A stretch of DNA of 64,000 bases. Origin: Phoronis australis (taxonomy: Eukaryota > Phoronida > Phoronidae). Positions 1 to 14,260 of the stretch are shown here, piece by piece. Under the pieces are notes generated by a model. It saw only the letters and a list, made by a program, of their open reading frames with translations, was not told where the DNA came from and made no database searches. The stretch covers positions 124,001-188,000 of the forward strand of contig NMRA01000012.1 of NCBI GenBank assembly GCA_002633005.1, in the 5' to 3' direction. The stretch's first letter is position 1, and every line of letters starts with the position of its first letter. A program made the translations under genes and the position numbers.

Positions 1-1440
1 CCTAACACTTTTCTTAGATTTGATACCTTTGGTTTATAGATATTCCGTTTCTTTTGCAACGTCATTGCTTTGGCGCACTCAGCAGTCAACAACCAAGCTC
101 AAATTACAACAGAAAGTAAACTGTTGGAATTGTTCGGCAAAAATCTGGCAAGGTCAGACTATGAAACAGTGTATCGAATGGTCTGCATTTTCCATTGGTA
201 TTTGTAAGAGGAATTGAGTCAGATATTGAATAGTGCATATTTACAGGAGAAATGGAAGAGGTATGTCTACCTTTTAATAACGCTGAGAACGGCCAATTCC
301 TTTTTTTGGGTTAGCAATTTCCGACCTCAGTTTGGCGACTTCCGTTTTCATTTGGCGACCTGGGATTTTCGCTAAGCCGCATTTGGCAACTTGGTGTTAA
401 GCCAACAGTTGAGCACTGAAGCTATATTACAAACCAAACAATTTAAGAGGCATGAGCCTCAAACTAAATGTAGGAAAGGAAAACAAAAAGAATGTATGCT
501 GTTCTTTTTTGTGAACCTTACACATTGATAATCTCAGAGTCATGTGAGAGTGTGTATGCAACACTACTCCGAAAAATAAATGAGAAAGTGCTCAAGGAAG
601 CGCTTGAAAAGGCAACACTTGGCGAAATGAAAAGCAGAGAGAAAGACACAAATCACAGCCCCCATATTGAATTTAATTTCAAACAATAAGCCTCAAGTTA
701 TCAACATCTTGTACGTACATTTCATGTCAAACGGACAAATAAGTAACCTAAGAGGGATATCGCAAGTCTAAGACATGAGGCAGTGTCGGACCTGAATGAA
801 AAACTGTGACAAAGATGTCGACGGCAAAGACAATAATAAAGGCTTTGAAGATAGATTCTTATGAATGGTGACTAAAAAACTAAGAAACATGGCCATGTAT
901 AGTAGATGGTAAATTAACAAAAGTGCACCAAAGCATTGGCCAATAAAAGAGCAGTCATTAAGAAGTCTACAATTCTGCAAAAGCGCCGTCTCCTATGCAA
1001 TTTCAACCCAAAACAATAGGCCTTGAGCTTTAGATGAGTTACGGGTTGTGCACAAATTTCATTGTAAAAGAAGTGACTTTTAGCATGCCTATAAACAAGC
1101 AAGCAAGACAGAAAGTAAATAGAGATACTTGGCTAAATTAAAATTCAGCAAAGTAACCATAGATCAGCACATGTGGTATACAATCACAGATGAACTCCCA
1201 CTTGCCATCTTTCATTCTGTACGAGCATTCAATTTGTGTGAACCTTTGGCTCATTTTATTAAAGGTAGAACATGCAGTTGTAGTTAAAATGCAGCTAGAT
1301 ATTACACACGTAACAGGATATTTTTCTACAAGGAAACTTGACAAAAACTTGGACTTAACTGTTGTCCATATTCACCTTTAAGGACCATCTACATAAATCA
1401 CTTTTAATTGAAATTTCCATGCTAATCAAATATATTTTTC
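1..1440. other. No gene recognised
   Basis: AT-rich sequence with only short open frames. A TTTGGCGAC-rich patch at about 320-400 resembles the 'aggtcgca' repeats seen at 21.4 and 53.7 kb. It could be intron of a minus-strand gene continuing from 2079. Confidence 0.4.
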
Positions 1441-1444
1441 ATTT

Positions 1445-1760
1445 ATCAAAAAACAGACAATCGCCGCACAAATGAAAAAGTTCGCATTAATTTGACTTTT
1501 CGTCTATTCATTAGACATCATCAGGATACAAACAATCAGACATCAAGTGTCAACGTACGAGTCAACTTACATTCCATGAAGTGAAATGAATGCAACGACA
1601 GCAAATAGTAAACAGGTCATCACCATAGCCGTAGGGTCATGGAGCTCTACATGGTATGGCCTGCTACTCTTTTATGTATCATGATGATGTCTAATGAACA
1701 GACAAAATGTTGAATTAATATGAACCTTTTCATTTGTGCGACAAGTGTCAGTTTTTTGAT
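1445..1760. mobile_element. Foldback MITE-like element with about 85-bp inverted arms
   Basis: Arms 1445-1529 and 1674-1760 are near-perfect inverted copies, starting TCAAAAAACWGACA and including GCACAAATGAAAA and CATTAGACATCATCA. The spacer is about 145 bp, with no coding capacity. Superfamily not assigned. Confidence 0.75.
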
Positions 1761-2078
1761 TCTATTATGGCCAAAAACTGATCTTTGATTAAGCAACTAA
1801 ATAGAGTCCAAAATATGCAAGTCAGCAATAGGAATGTAGTGGCATGTATTTTTTTGAAAAATTTACCCTCTGCAAATCACCAGTAAATGCTGCAACATAT
1901 TTATGGAAAAATAACATTACTTAAAGCCTTAAAAGTTCATGCGATGTATATGCACGTTTATCAATTTGCAGAATTATATTCTAGCAAAAAAAATCTAGAA
2001 TACGACAGTCTTGGCTGTGCATGGACATACCTTCTTTGACAAAAGGGCCCCTCTACTGTTTTTTAGCAATTAACTTAC

Positions 2079-2203
2079 ACTGCAGGCTGAAGATGGTAGA
2101 CCGTGGATGGTGGCTGGTTGTATAACTGGTTAGGTTGATATCCCTGTCCACCAGAACTGTTCATGCTGCACATCAGTCAGACCGGCTACATGGTTTGTAT
2201 CAT
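2079..2203 (-). CDS. Candidate first coding exon of a minus-strand gene leaving the left edge
   Basis: Flanked by a strong acceptor (GTTCTTTTTCTGCAG) and a perfect donor (AGT|GTAAGT). After in-frame stops an ATG at 2173 opens 31 codons reading MCSMNSSGGQGYQPNQLYNQ and then PPSTVYHLQPA, a Gln/Asn/Pro/Tyr-rich composition typical of disordered N-termini of RNA-binding or transcription proteins. No family is recognised, and no partner exon was found at 1-2078. Confidence 0.4.
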
Positions 2204-4328
2204 CTGCAGAAAAAGAACAAGGGAAGCATAAGAAAAAACAAACATTGGGGCAATGTATGAGAAAATAAAGTCCACTCAAACTTGGCCACATGACCGATAT
2301 CACCACATCTCTCCCACAAGGTCAAGCACAAATGGTTCACCAGCTAACAATGACCTTTTTCATCTTGGTCATATGTTGTGGAAACTTGATGAAGAGCTAC
2401 TTTTCATGTTGCAACTGGACTTCCAACCTTCCCCTGCATCACTACATTGGGATATGCACAAAATTCTTCAAGATCACAAAAAGGTCATTGATACCACTAG
2501 CTTTCAGTCTTTTTCAAATAAACAAGTCCATGAGCAAACTCCAATTACAACAAGTTTTGACTTAGAAGTTTACACAGGAGTTTTGGCATCAGAACTGTCA
2601 TTCAGAGACAATTTAACTCGACTCAAATTAATATGATGCTACCCTTCTTGATACTACCAGCAACAGTGTCATAGGCACATAACCTGTCTGTAAATACACT
2701 TCACTTTGTCACAACAGTTCCTGTGAAAAGATGTTAATTTCATGGAAAACTAACTTAAGCGTCGCCCTTAATGAAACACCATATTTGGGACCCAGCGTCT
2801 TCTGATTCATCTCCAGTTAACCAGCAAGCTCACCATACCCTTGCACCTTCTCCAGTCTTTCTAGTTCAAGACACACAGCTAATGATAGACAACCCAACAA
2901 TTTACCCAGTTTCATTCAAAAAATGAGGGAACCTACAGGGTGAGTCGGAAGAACATACTACACAGGCCAAGTAATGTAACTCGGTGTTTCAAACAAATGG
3001 TAAAATCTCACAGTTTTTGAACAAAAATAATTGCGCAAGTTATTTGTTTGTTGTTTTTTAAAGAAAAATTTTAGGATGGTAGTTATATTAAAGAACTTGA
3101 AAATGCCAAACATCCAAGTGGATTGAAGTGGTGACTAATTTTCATACGTCAAAATGATAAAATAATGTTTCACTTATCCTAAACTTATACATTAAGACCT
3201 TAACAATTAAATATGCTCAAAAATGTTTTATTTTATGAATTCCAGTTGTTTTCTTCAGTCTATCAGGAAAGTAATGAGGATTAGGTCTCTTTGTAGTCAA
3301 CATAAGTTGCTGGATAATTGAATTCATTATTACAAGACAAACAGCTTGAAACCTTTAACTACGACATCGGATGAACTTTAAAAAATATATCTAAAGATAA
3401 ATCCAAACATGAGGGCATCATTAATTTCTTCTGACATCTTACTTGTGTTTTACATATCTGTCGAAGCTAGACAACAAAAAATAAAGCAAGAACGTCTTTG
3501 TCTTGCGACAAAATGCACCATTTCCTACCAATCTGTGGCCAATGCCATATGCCATCCCAAATCAAAAGTTGGCTTTGTGAGGAATTAGTCAAGAAGATGT
3601 AGCCATACCCCAGACCATCTGTACACAGCAGATTCAGAGATTACAGTTGACATATTTCAGATCACCCTCTACACTGACCGCTTTCCTTCACAACTAGGTA
3701 ATAAATTGACCGAATTTCACTTGTAAGTTATCACAGTTAAAATATGGCCAAGTCATTTTGTAACAGTCATAACAAACACCCCTTACACTAAGCATGCACA
3801 CAACATGGATAAACATTATGGAAGAATTAAAAATAATTTTAAAGGAGACTGATTATGACTGCAAAATCTTCTCAAGAAAATTTTGATGATATCAACATTG
3901 AACAAAAGGGAGATTGAATCAGTAAAAGTGTTATTTTGAATAATGATGATAGTTGCAAAGCTAGAAGGCTGGTCTATAAAACTGAAACATATTAAAGGGT
4001 CTTGCAAAAATTTTTGTGGTTGCAGATACATCGTCTTTAGACACAATTTGTAAAGCTGACTGTTACAGCACTTTTTCACTATACCGTAGTATGCCAGACA
4101 CTAGAAAAGAACATCACCAGCATGTCTGTTTTGGGGTCAAGAGTATAAAACTGGTAGTGACGGAGAGCCTGTCGTTATATAAATGGCCACGAGGAGGCGC
4201 AAAATAAATAGGATCAGTCCCAAATAGCAAGACGTTGTTGTACCCTAATAGAAACTTATTTTCAACTAGAAGGCATTAGTGGAAGTCAGATCTGCCTGAA
4301 AGCAGTCATCATCCCCTTAGGAATACGA
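2204..4328. other. Non-coding stretch, no gene recognised
   Basis: Open frames at 2253-2636 lack splice or homology support. The sequence TTGGTCATATGTTGTGG with TGACC runs has the look of dispersed repeat DNA. Confidence 0.4.
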
Positions 4329-4790
4329 ATACCAAATTACACATACCAAATTACACATACCAAATTAGACATACCAAATTATACATACCAAATTACACAT
4401 ACCAAATTACACATACCAAATTACACATACCAAATTACACATACCAATTTACACATACCAAATTACACATACCAAATTACACATACCAAATTACACATAC
4501 CAAATTACACATACCAAATTATACATACCAAATTATACATACCAAATTATACATACCAAATTATACATACCAAATTATACATACCAAATTATACATACCA
4601 AATTATACATACCAAATTATACATACCAAATTATACATACCAAATTATACATACCAAATTATACATACCAAATTATACATACCAAATTATACGTACCAAA
4701 TTACACGTACCAAATTACACGTACCAAATTATACATACCAAATTATACATACCAAATTACACATACCAAATTATACATGCCAAATTTCAT
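4329..4790. repeat. 14-bp minisatellite, about 32 copies
   Basis: Tandem ACATACCAAATTAY units run from about 4329 to 4790. Variants are blocked: ACAC-type units first, a long homogeneous TATAC block in the middle, three ACGTACC units, then mixed. There are no spacers, so it is not a CRISPR array. Confidence 0.95.
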
Positions 4791-7700
4791 AAAGGAGATA
4801 CCCTCATGGATGTAACAAAATAAAATTGCCAGACTTTCAAAACAATATTTCACGTGGTCTGACAGATAGCAAAGCAGACTCATAAATAATAAAAATGGTC
4901 ACTAGGTGGAGCACCGTGCATCGAATCGGCCCAAAAAATGGAAAGGTATCAGTCTTCTTAATAGAAACCATTTATCAAATTTCACAAATTTCACAAATTT
5001 CAAGTAAATTTGTCAAGAAACTCCAAAGACGCAGAGGCAAATGTAAAATACTAAAACTGCCACAGCAGTGGCTGGCTCTATTCCAAGGTTTGTCATCATC
5101 CATCATCAGTTTCAAAGGAACACATTTGTCAACCCTACAGGCGTTTTTTTAGAGACACAACAGTGGACGCAGATACCCAGAAAGAGATGAAGGCAATATA
5201 TATGTATATGTATATGTATATGTGGGCACATGAAAATGGCAACTTTGCAATAATTTTTGTGCACAACAAGCGAATCAAGTAGCAAGGCAGTGCACTCTGG
5301 TCAGCATGTGATCTCAATCAAAGTAGCGGTGTACCTACCCAATAGCAATGGACTTCAAGTGTAGAGCTATACCAATCTATTATCAAAGAAATAACAAAAA
5401 ACTTTAAGTTGCAAAGCCTGAAACAATTTTGAACATGTTCACAAACTTATAAACGACAGTACACTTGAATGTACAACAGCGTCATATGATATTCCCAGAT
5501 TTCCGGCAAGTCAAATGCACGTGGTACCACGAGTGCAGAATGCAACAGGCGTATTCACAAGATTTAATTGAAAAGCAATCAGCAAGAGCAGCAGTTTTCA
5601 ATGACTTTTGTTTAGCAACATGTTGAGCAGTAATTTCAAAACTTGTGACTTCCCTCATGACACCATGTGACCTATTACCATTTTTACTGAACGCTCAATC
5701 CATCAGGAAAACAGTTATCTAGAATGTGTCCACATGGAATAATTCATGTTTTGCCTCCACAAATTCAGGAGCCCATGCTGTTCAATAAAATTTAAGATTA
5801 GATCAAGTGGAAGAAACTACACTAAAGACCCTTTATCATCAACATCGACACAATGTTTTGAGGAATGTCAGTCAGAACCAGCAGTTAACTTCGGAATCAA
5901 AGTTAACAGCGCAAGTTAACTTCATTGTTAAGAGATGGATTAACAGCAAAACATCAATGTTTCAATGTAGAACAGTTACTTCAATGTCACTGACAAGTGC
6001 ACAGTCAACAAACAGCAAGTGTTGTGGTATTATTTCAATTATTATCCAACCGTGTATATGAAACTTTAAAATTTTAAAAATAAAAATACAATATTTTTAG
6101 AACGCTATCTTGCAATAACTTTGATGGCCCACTTACCAAACTGTGACAACTTCAATGTCTACTAATCACCAAAGCATGTCTGAAAGGTTCAACTACCTTC
6201 CTAGTTTACATCATGGCCATTCTGATACAGGAGTTAACTTGGGTTATTTGTGGTAATAGTATTTAATCTTGTAAATCGGGCAACCAACAAATTACTTTGC
6301 ACTACAAAACTGTCACTCTCAGGCAGACTGTAATACTGGTAAAGAGTCCCATCAACACACAGACGTATCCTAGAACAACTTGCACTAATGCAATTTACCC
6401 CACTTATAAGTGGATGAACAGATGATGTAAATGTGGTGTGCTAAAGGAGACCCATTAGCATGCAACCCCAGTTGATAATTACATCCACCACCCTCAGGTT
6501 TGCTGCCACAAGCGAGTAACCCTAAAACAAGTTACCCTACCTCCATAAGGGGCAAGTTGCACTAGTTTAAGTAGCGTCCAGAAAGCCCCCAAACCTACCA
6601 ACAACTGGTTCCTGGAGTAACGTGTTCTAGGGTAAGTCTGCGTGTTGACAACACTACTCAGAAGCAACTTATTGACTTACATTTTGCTCAACAACTTCTA
6701 AATATAATGGCTTCGGTCACAACGTGAACATATCGTTTCAAAAAATAGTTTAAAGGAGATGGGGTAATGTTTACACTAACAAGGTTTATTCGATGAAAAA
6801 AAGTAATTTCAGAACATACTACACATTGCATAATTTGGAATGATCAATTTTAGCGTTTTATACAAAGCATGAAAATTTCCATGTCTAACTCTCAAAAAGT
6901 GTCGAAACTGAAAAGTGACGCCTAGTATCCGTAGTGGGTATGACAATTTATGTAAAACGAGAATTCGATAGTAGATAGTATTGGACTAAAAGGAAATCTC
7001 CTCTTTCAAAGTGTGCAAACGATAACACATTGTATGACTGACCTAGTTTTTGAAAACGACGAGCACTCTTGCTCAGGGTAAAACAGGCTAACAACAATAC
7101 AATATCACCAAACGCACCATGAGACCATGGAACTGTCCAGCTTCATTGCAATTCCTATGGCAAGACCAAAACAAAAAATATGCTGGCATGTCAAAGGTGA
7201 TTTGATTGGATTGTCATAAGTGTCCAACACAACAGTAATATAGGCAACCAGCACAACAATCCATCAGGGCTGGGTTGCATAAAACTTAAAAATTATCCGC
7301 TGGATATCTTTGATTGTTGCATGTTGTCAGGTTTATTGTTCAACAATAACAACGTGGCACGTGATAACACGACATCACTGTTGCTCTACGGCGTATAGCT
7401 TTTATGCAACTGGCCCAGATACACATCATGTGGGTTGCTCCTGCGGAGGTCGAGTGGCAACGTTGTATTTCAGTAGAAGGATATCGTTTGCATTTAAAGA
7501 GGAACTTGCTAATTCCTTATCTCTGTGATTGCTTGGCCAAATTAGTTAGAAACACAACATATAGCGATGATATGATTATTAACAAGGTTGACAATTCACA
7601 AATGTTTTTAAGAACGAGTTTTGCGATGAACTTGATCCACCACTAATCACTGTACTGTGTCCAGTAAGTATCATGGCGTGGTGCAGGGGAATAACACTGC

Positions 7701-9600
7701 ATGATGCGGGCTATGTGAGCCTGCGAGGTACGTCATTAGTGCAAAGGTCACTTACTTGCAAAACTTTTGTTTCCATTTACATGATGTTAATGAATAGAAC
7801 TGCACCTTGTTTAGTGTGGATTATGTGTAAATAGCATTGCCATTTAGTTCCTGCTATATATCAGCATAGTTAGGCGCATGCGAATACATCATTAAGGTCT
7901 AGTACTACGCACCGTACACATTCACCTTTTCTATTATGGCTGACATTAAAGTTATGTAAGACTCTGGAAAAGTTCAAAATCTGGCTAAATTCAGAGCAGG
8001 CCTTTATCCAAGATTTTGAAAATAGGGTGTCCAAAATGGGGTTCCCAATATTCCAGGGCGTCCATGATTCCGACGTGTAACCCCCCACCCCCAGCAATAC
8101 CCCCAAACACACAGATTTTTTTTACAAAAAATGCATAGATCAAGGTTTTTACATCTAAGTTTATAAAGCAGCCTTCTATGGTGAGCATTTTTACTTAAAA
8201 AACTGTGTAGACCAAGACTTTTACAATGCTGTCAATCAAGTGTCAAAATAGCAACAATGCATATACTTTGTATATACATTGTATATTTCTTCCTGCTTTG
8301 AAACAAAGAGCCCCCACTGTGAGCCTTCAGAGGCTTCCTAGTATTCATTACAATGTGCGAGTCCAAACTTGAAAGGTTCCTATTGACAGTGGGCATCCAA
8401 ATGATACATTGGGTGTCCTTGCCAGGGCGCCCAGATTAGTGCTAGGGCATCCATTTGGACGCCCAGGACGTACGCTGCATAAAGGCCTGTGTGGCGGTAA
8501 ACATCTGGAATCATAAATTCCCAACATATGCCACAGCATCAAATGCTGCAGTATTTACTAGTATTATTTATATACCGTACTCGTCCGGGTTACCGTCCAT
8601 GCACGGCTTACCGCACATCCCCAATTATTCATGATCGAGACTTTCTTAAACTTATAAGTTTCTGTGCTTTTGTGAACGTTCGTTGCACAAAGCTAAGATT
8701 CCAAAACGTGCACAACTCGCTTACTTTTGAGTGACAATGAGTAAGTTTCAGCGGAACCGGGACCGTGCCTATCTATGACGGTAAATAACCGGTATTCGTT
8801 GTCAGGCTCAATGTCGCACCTCAAGAATTTACCGACAAATGGTGCCCAGTCACGTCTGTGGTGATGGTAACCACGTATGGCAGTGTACAAGGCGAAACTG
8901 TCGTATTGTTTTGAATACAAGCTGACATGATCTATCGTGACACGCAACTTGTCTCCCTGTTCCCTGTCTCAGTTAAAGTCCTTCTTGCAAACTGCCCATG
9001 TGGTTCCAGTATCCGAAAATACTTACTAGAAAAATTCTTATTTTCGACAGCCTTTCTTTATATTCTTTTCGCCTTTCTTGCCAAAAGCGATTTTTTAACA
9101 GTATTTGACCCTTCTCTCTGAGCGTATGATTACCGGTTGTCCTAGCGTTACTGAACGGGAGGCTGTATAGGCCTACTAACAAGCTGTATTTTGACTATAG
9201 TCTTCACTGGTAGCTGGTGACTGAGGCTAACTAAGGTCTGCCGCGGTAGTGTGACACAGGACTAACCAGCCCGTAATTTCATGCAAGTGTCTGAAACTAC
9301 CCTTGAATATATGCAGCATTTATCATTTGACCACTACTTCGACAAAACAGTCTGGTCTCGATCCACACCGGGTCCGATAGGCTGCGGTCCTGAGTCTGGC
9401 AAAATAATTTCTGTCAAAATTTATTCGCCACATTTCTTCAGCAAATTCCATAAAATTGTCCGTAGTTAGATTTTATCAAAATTAAGGCGCACTGTCAATT
9501 TTTTTATCCCCGTTTGCTGACTGGTAACAGTACAGGCACTGCTCCAGTCGCACTGACGGCGTTTTCTCGGCCTGGGTTCCTGAATGAATTGTACTTCCGG
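4791..9600. other. Repeat-rich non-coding stretch
   Basis: No supported exon. Contains a TATATG microsatellite near 5198-5224 and inverted ends of a short element at 7267-7421. The open frames present are short and unrelated to known families. Confidence 0.4.
7267..7421. mobile_element. Short MITE-like element
   Basis: The ends GGGCTGGGTTGCATAAAA and TTTTATGCAACTGGCCCA are inverted copies apart from a small indel, about 155 bp in all, non-coding. Confidence 0.5.
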
Positions 9601-9645
9601 GTTCGCGGCAAGTTCAAAATGGCAGTGTTTCTTCGGGTGCGAATC

Positions 9646-12600
9646 GTGAGTGGCGCGTTCACTTAAACTGTTTTCGAGTACGGATCGTGTATTAGTTATG
9701 GGGTAGGTACTTCTTGGATCCTTATAACATCTTCTAACCATGTAATAAGGGTTAACAACGCGTGAGAGAAGGACTTTAAACCCATGCTTTTAATGACGTT
9801 CACTCGTGACACCAAAATAGAAGCACCCAACCAAAAGCTACAGTGAAAGAAATCAACTTGTCATTAAACGGAAGTCGAACATTCTATCTGCATGCACATG
9901 GTCAAAACCTTGTTCCTTTGAACTCTCAATTTGCTTGATGAATTTTTACATGATGTGTTTTTGCATCATTATTTTCGCAGCCGCCCAAGCCTTCCTATTG
10001 CCTAATAGTAGTACTTATCGTTCGATTGTTGAGTTGTACTAGGCCATTTTAAGTGACTCGCGTGGAACAAATCACAACAAAATCATACGTTTCCCTTAAA
10101 AACTTCACAGCAAACTACCGGAGCCATTCATGCTTGAGATCACGGCACCACTGCACCATCTGCGCTACTCCACTTCAGGCCGTCGAAGTCCGTTACTGTA
10201 ATCTGCAGACGAACATTTTAACTTATATGCTTGAAATCTAGATGTCAGTGTAGCTCCATGAGGGTAGATTTGGTCCACCGTGCAGTAAGCACCCACTCCA
10301 AAGTTTCGAAAATTTCAATTTTAATTACCCACGCTCAGCTTACCACCCACCATATTTCTTTAGATTCCCAATTTAAGCACAGTAACCTGGATGAGTACGG
10401 TACAAACATAAATTTGATTTTTAACTCATTGGCGTAGATAATGCATTTGTACTAGGTGCAATTCTTACAATGTTACGCTACTATTGTATAAATTTCTACA
10501 TTGTCGTGTGCGATGTGCGATGTAGGAATACTCCTACTATTAATACTATTATCCTTTATTGTGCAGATTCTAGCCCATAGTCATAGGCTAGTTTGGAACA
10601 GAGCCACAGGCTGCCTACTCTGCTAGCCAAGTTAGGTTTCTATTTGAATTGAATGCTACATTCCATGATCCAGTCTCATTGCAATACAGTTGCAGAGAAA
10701 TTCTAGCGAATAAAAATGCAACTGGGTATGATAGCAATTTTAACTTTTAACTGGCGTAAGTAGGTTAGCAGCGTTTTGCAGGGCAATGAAAACATGTTTT
10801 CACGTTGTATTCAGTACATGACAACAGTACGCAAATAGGGTCGAACTTACATTGTATGTCTTCAATAATGATTGTTTCTTTAGGGTTAGTACAGTGCTTT
10901 TAGGTGACAGACCATAAAATCTAAGATAAGATTGCCCCGACAGCTCACAACACCACAACTTGAGCAGCCATCTTGAAATTAATGTTTTAGTCGTGGTCAC
11001 TGGTCCTTCTTTGGAGAGCTGCGGATTTGATTCTAATAAAATGCTACAAACCGTTACAGTATGTATCCTCTTATAAAACACTATGACAGTGCAATCGGTG
11101 AGATGATGATGAATAAAACCAACTTCGATTGACCTTCTTGCCCAAACACTGCCGTGATAAACAAGTTTTAGTGACACCTAGTGGCAAATTTTCTTATTGC
11201 AGCAGTAACAGGTCACTATTACGAAAAAAAAACTTCTGGCGAAGGCCCATTATTCCTAAGGTTCGCTAATCCAACAAAAAACATTGTTAAAACTACTAAG
11301 ACAATTTTCAATTTTTCAAGAATGATGTTGATGCTTGGTTCATCTAAAAACAACGCTACTCCGTGAAAACATTACTCTGTATCGATAATTCCAAAAACTG
11401 AGGACAAGGTAGTTTGGCCCGGGTCCGTCAGTTCTCCGGCATCGCTGGTTCCTTGACCTCTCACACTTGCCTCTGTTGTTTTAAAAGTAATTTTGTACGC
11501 AGTTTTGTGTGTGTTTGTTTCTCAATATTAAACATTGTGCTAAAAAATTGAATTTCAAAACAGAGCGTCTAATTGTTATACGTTATTAACTGTTTCCCAA
11601 ATTAGGCCAAGTGTAATCACATCAGATTCTCGACACGTGGTAATAAGCAAAGCCAAGCACGAAGAATTTTGGCGTCTAACAAAGCAAAAAAGAGTGAGAG
11701 GTCGGGGGATCATGGAGAACGTGGAACATTTATTGGATGTCCAAGTCAAATCGAATCCTTCATAAATTTTTTCTCAATCACGAAAAAGTCCTACAGTATC
11801 AAAATCCCCTGCCGCACAAACAAATACAATTTGAACATTGAAGTCCAATGACTTCTTTTACAGTTTTTACTGTCTTTGTGCAGTACATGCGTAGTTAAAG
11901 GCCTCTTGTGTCGTATCTTCTTCGAAGTTCGCTTCAGTGACCAAAAGAAAACGTACTCACAAAGCCGGGCATTAATATTTCGTACCCCTTTTTGTGCACC
12001 CATGAAACGTTCAGATTTTGACGTTGTCCACTTTATTTTGAAAACTAGGCCTGCTGTATGCTAGTCTTTGTATCTTTGCACCGTATGCTGCATTGTAATT
12101 TGTTGGTATGTTTACCCTCTTCTTGTCGTCTCATAGCAACGTTACATACGTAGTAATCTGGAGAACCAGGCAGCAGCAAGACTATGAGGTGCGACTCGAA
12201 CGAGAACCGGATGAGGTGCCGATAATTTACAAAATGCAACTATCGAGAAATACATCATGAAAATTTAAGTATTTGTTACAATACTGCATTTGCCCAAGGT
12301 TACAGTCAGTGTGTAGGGGATAGACCGTTTGTCGAATGAGAACACAACACGAATGTAATCGAGTTTACCCAGTGTTGCCTTTAAGAAAATATTATTACCT
12401 GCTAACTGGTTAATGCAGCAGAATATGTGCAAGAATCAGGAGCTTACGATGTTACATTTATTTTGAAGGTATAGGTACTAAAATTTTCAAAACAGACAGA
12501 TTTCGTTAGAACTCTCACAGGTTTTACCAAGCTTGGATAGAAGTTACAGGAACTTTTTGACAATTTAGTCGATTTTTTGTAACTGGAGCTTCGTAGTGAG

Positions 12601-14260
12601 TTGTAACAATTTTGACTACCTACATGGAATAACATCTGTCGAGTTTTTGTTGAGATTGAGCTAGAATTTGTTTTAATTTAAAATAAATGGATATTTAGTA
12701 GCAGTTTTGTGTTCCGAAACTAAAATTTTGACGTCCAGTTTATTTTGAAAACTAGTTTATGCTAGTCCTTGCACTCTAATGTGAAAGGCTTTACACAACA
12801 TGTTGCATTGTAATTGTTGGTATGGCTGAGAAAATTATAACGAGTACAAATAGATCAGTCAATGCAGACGTTGTTCTTATAGCAACTTTCATACCAAACA
12901 ATCAACATCTTTAAAAACAATCCACCATTTTCGTCCTAACGTCCATAAACCACCTGAATACACATGAAAACTATAATTTGTTTTTTTGTGACTAGCGTTC
13001 CCCAATATAGGCTCAAGATTTGAGGATGACATTGTTTTGCATGAAACTGGAGTCACACAAAAAGTCAAAATTTTACAAAAGCTGTAGTCTTGTAAACGTC
13101 AAACCAAATATTCCTTTAAGTATTAATTAAACTTGGAATTATGTGTTTAGAGTAGTTTCAATAGCAGAAAGGATTTTGTTCACAATGTATTGTAATCTGC
13201 TAGACCCATGCTTCACAAAATAGTTTTTTTTAATGAAAAGACAATTATTTCAACTTTAAGCAGATTACACCCTGTTTAAACTTGATAAGTTAAGAAGATT
13301 TCCAAAGACAATGTATTGTAATCATCCAGAGAACGCTTGCTTCCAAACATATAAGTTTTTGTAAACAAGCCAGCACAAGCGTGGCTTCCGTCCGTCAACT
13401 TGAATTTGGATAGAAAACAATCGCGAATTCATTCAGGGACGTTCCAAAAGCAACAAAACCCCATTTACAATCTGTTGTAAGCAGTCAGAGAATGTTTACT
13501 TCCCAACATAGATTTTTATAAAGCGAAAATAGAATTGTCGCAAGTTTAAGCAGGGGTGTGGCCTCATTAAACTTAGAATTAGACAAAAAACAATCACGAA
13601 ATGTGGTCAGAGGAGTTTGAAGAACAGAAATGAGTCATTATAAAATATGCTGTGGTCCTTCACCAGTCATCGCCTTCGCACCTCTAGGGGGCCTGGAGAT
13701 GTGCGGGCTAGTTGCTGCTCGGGGCAAACCCCGGAGAAGCACTCAAAATTTCGTGAGAAAACGTCACGAGCGGTTGTACGCGTTTAGAGTATCAGATTTT
13801 GGGATTTTGATACAACAAATTTCACCGGATTTACTAGGGTGCTAAAAGATTACTAGTGTGAAATCTGGAGAAATCTGGCGGGGAGAAAAAAAAATCACTT
13901 CGGAGTTCAGAGTAAAAGAAATTTCGATCGTGTCGGCGGCGCAAGGAGAAGTCAAAATGTTACAAACAAACGGGCCAACCTTATAACGTGTAAAACACCA
14001 GTATTTCTAATGATGCTCAAAAAGAAAAGCACATTTCCCGGCCTCAGATGAAATTGCTGTGAATATTCGTATTGGATTTGAATCACCAACCGCGACAAAT
14101 ATTTACGAATTTCTGCTTTCAAAAAGACTGTTGAGACCTATCGTGGATTTTCTTTGACATTGGATAATTCTGACAAGCGCAGTTACGCCACACCGTACCA
14201 CACTTACTGTCGCCGCAAAGCCACTATTTCGACACTGGGTACAGATCCTCCAAGGGCGGA
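9646..14260. other. Non-coding stretch with degenerate repeats
   Basis: No exon supported. Holds a diverged repeat pair at 12035-12110 and 12735-12825 (shared ATTTTGAAAACTAG, GCATTGTAATTGTTGGTATG-like parts) and degenerate tandem copies at 13110-13625. Confidence 0.4.
13110..13625. repeat. Degenerate tandem repeat, about 3-4 units of 130-160 bp
   Basis: Units share AATGTATTGTAATC (13185, 13313; diverged near 13465), GAGAAYGYTTRCTTCC and AATTKGRATAGAAAACAATCRCGAA. Confidence 0.55.

Noticed and set aside
2253-2636. 127-codon plus-strand open frame
   Set aside because: Composition looks like a dispersed TGACC/TTGGTC repeat. No homology or splice signals, and a second overlapping frame is equally open.
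4329-4790. CRISPR-like array
   Set aside because: Head-to-tail 14-bp units without unique spacers in a eukaryotic genome; a minisatellite.
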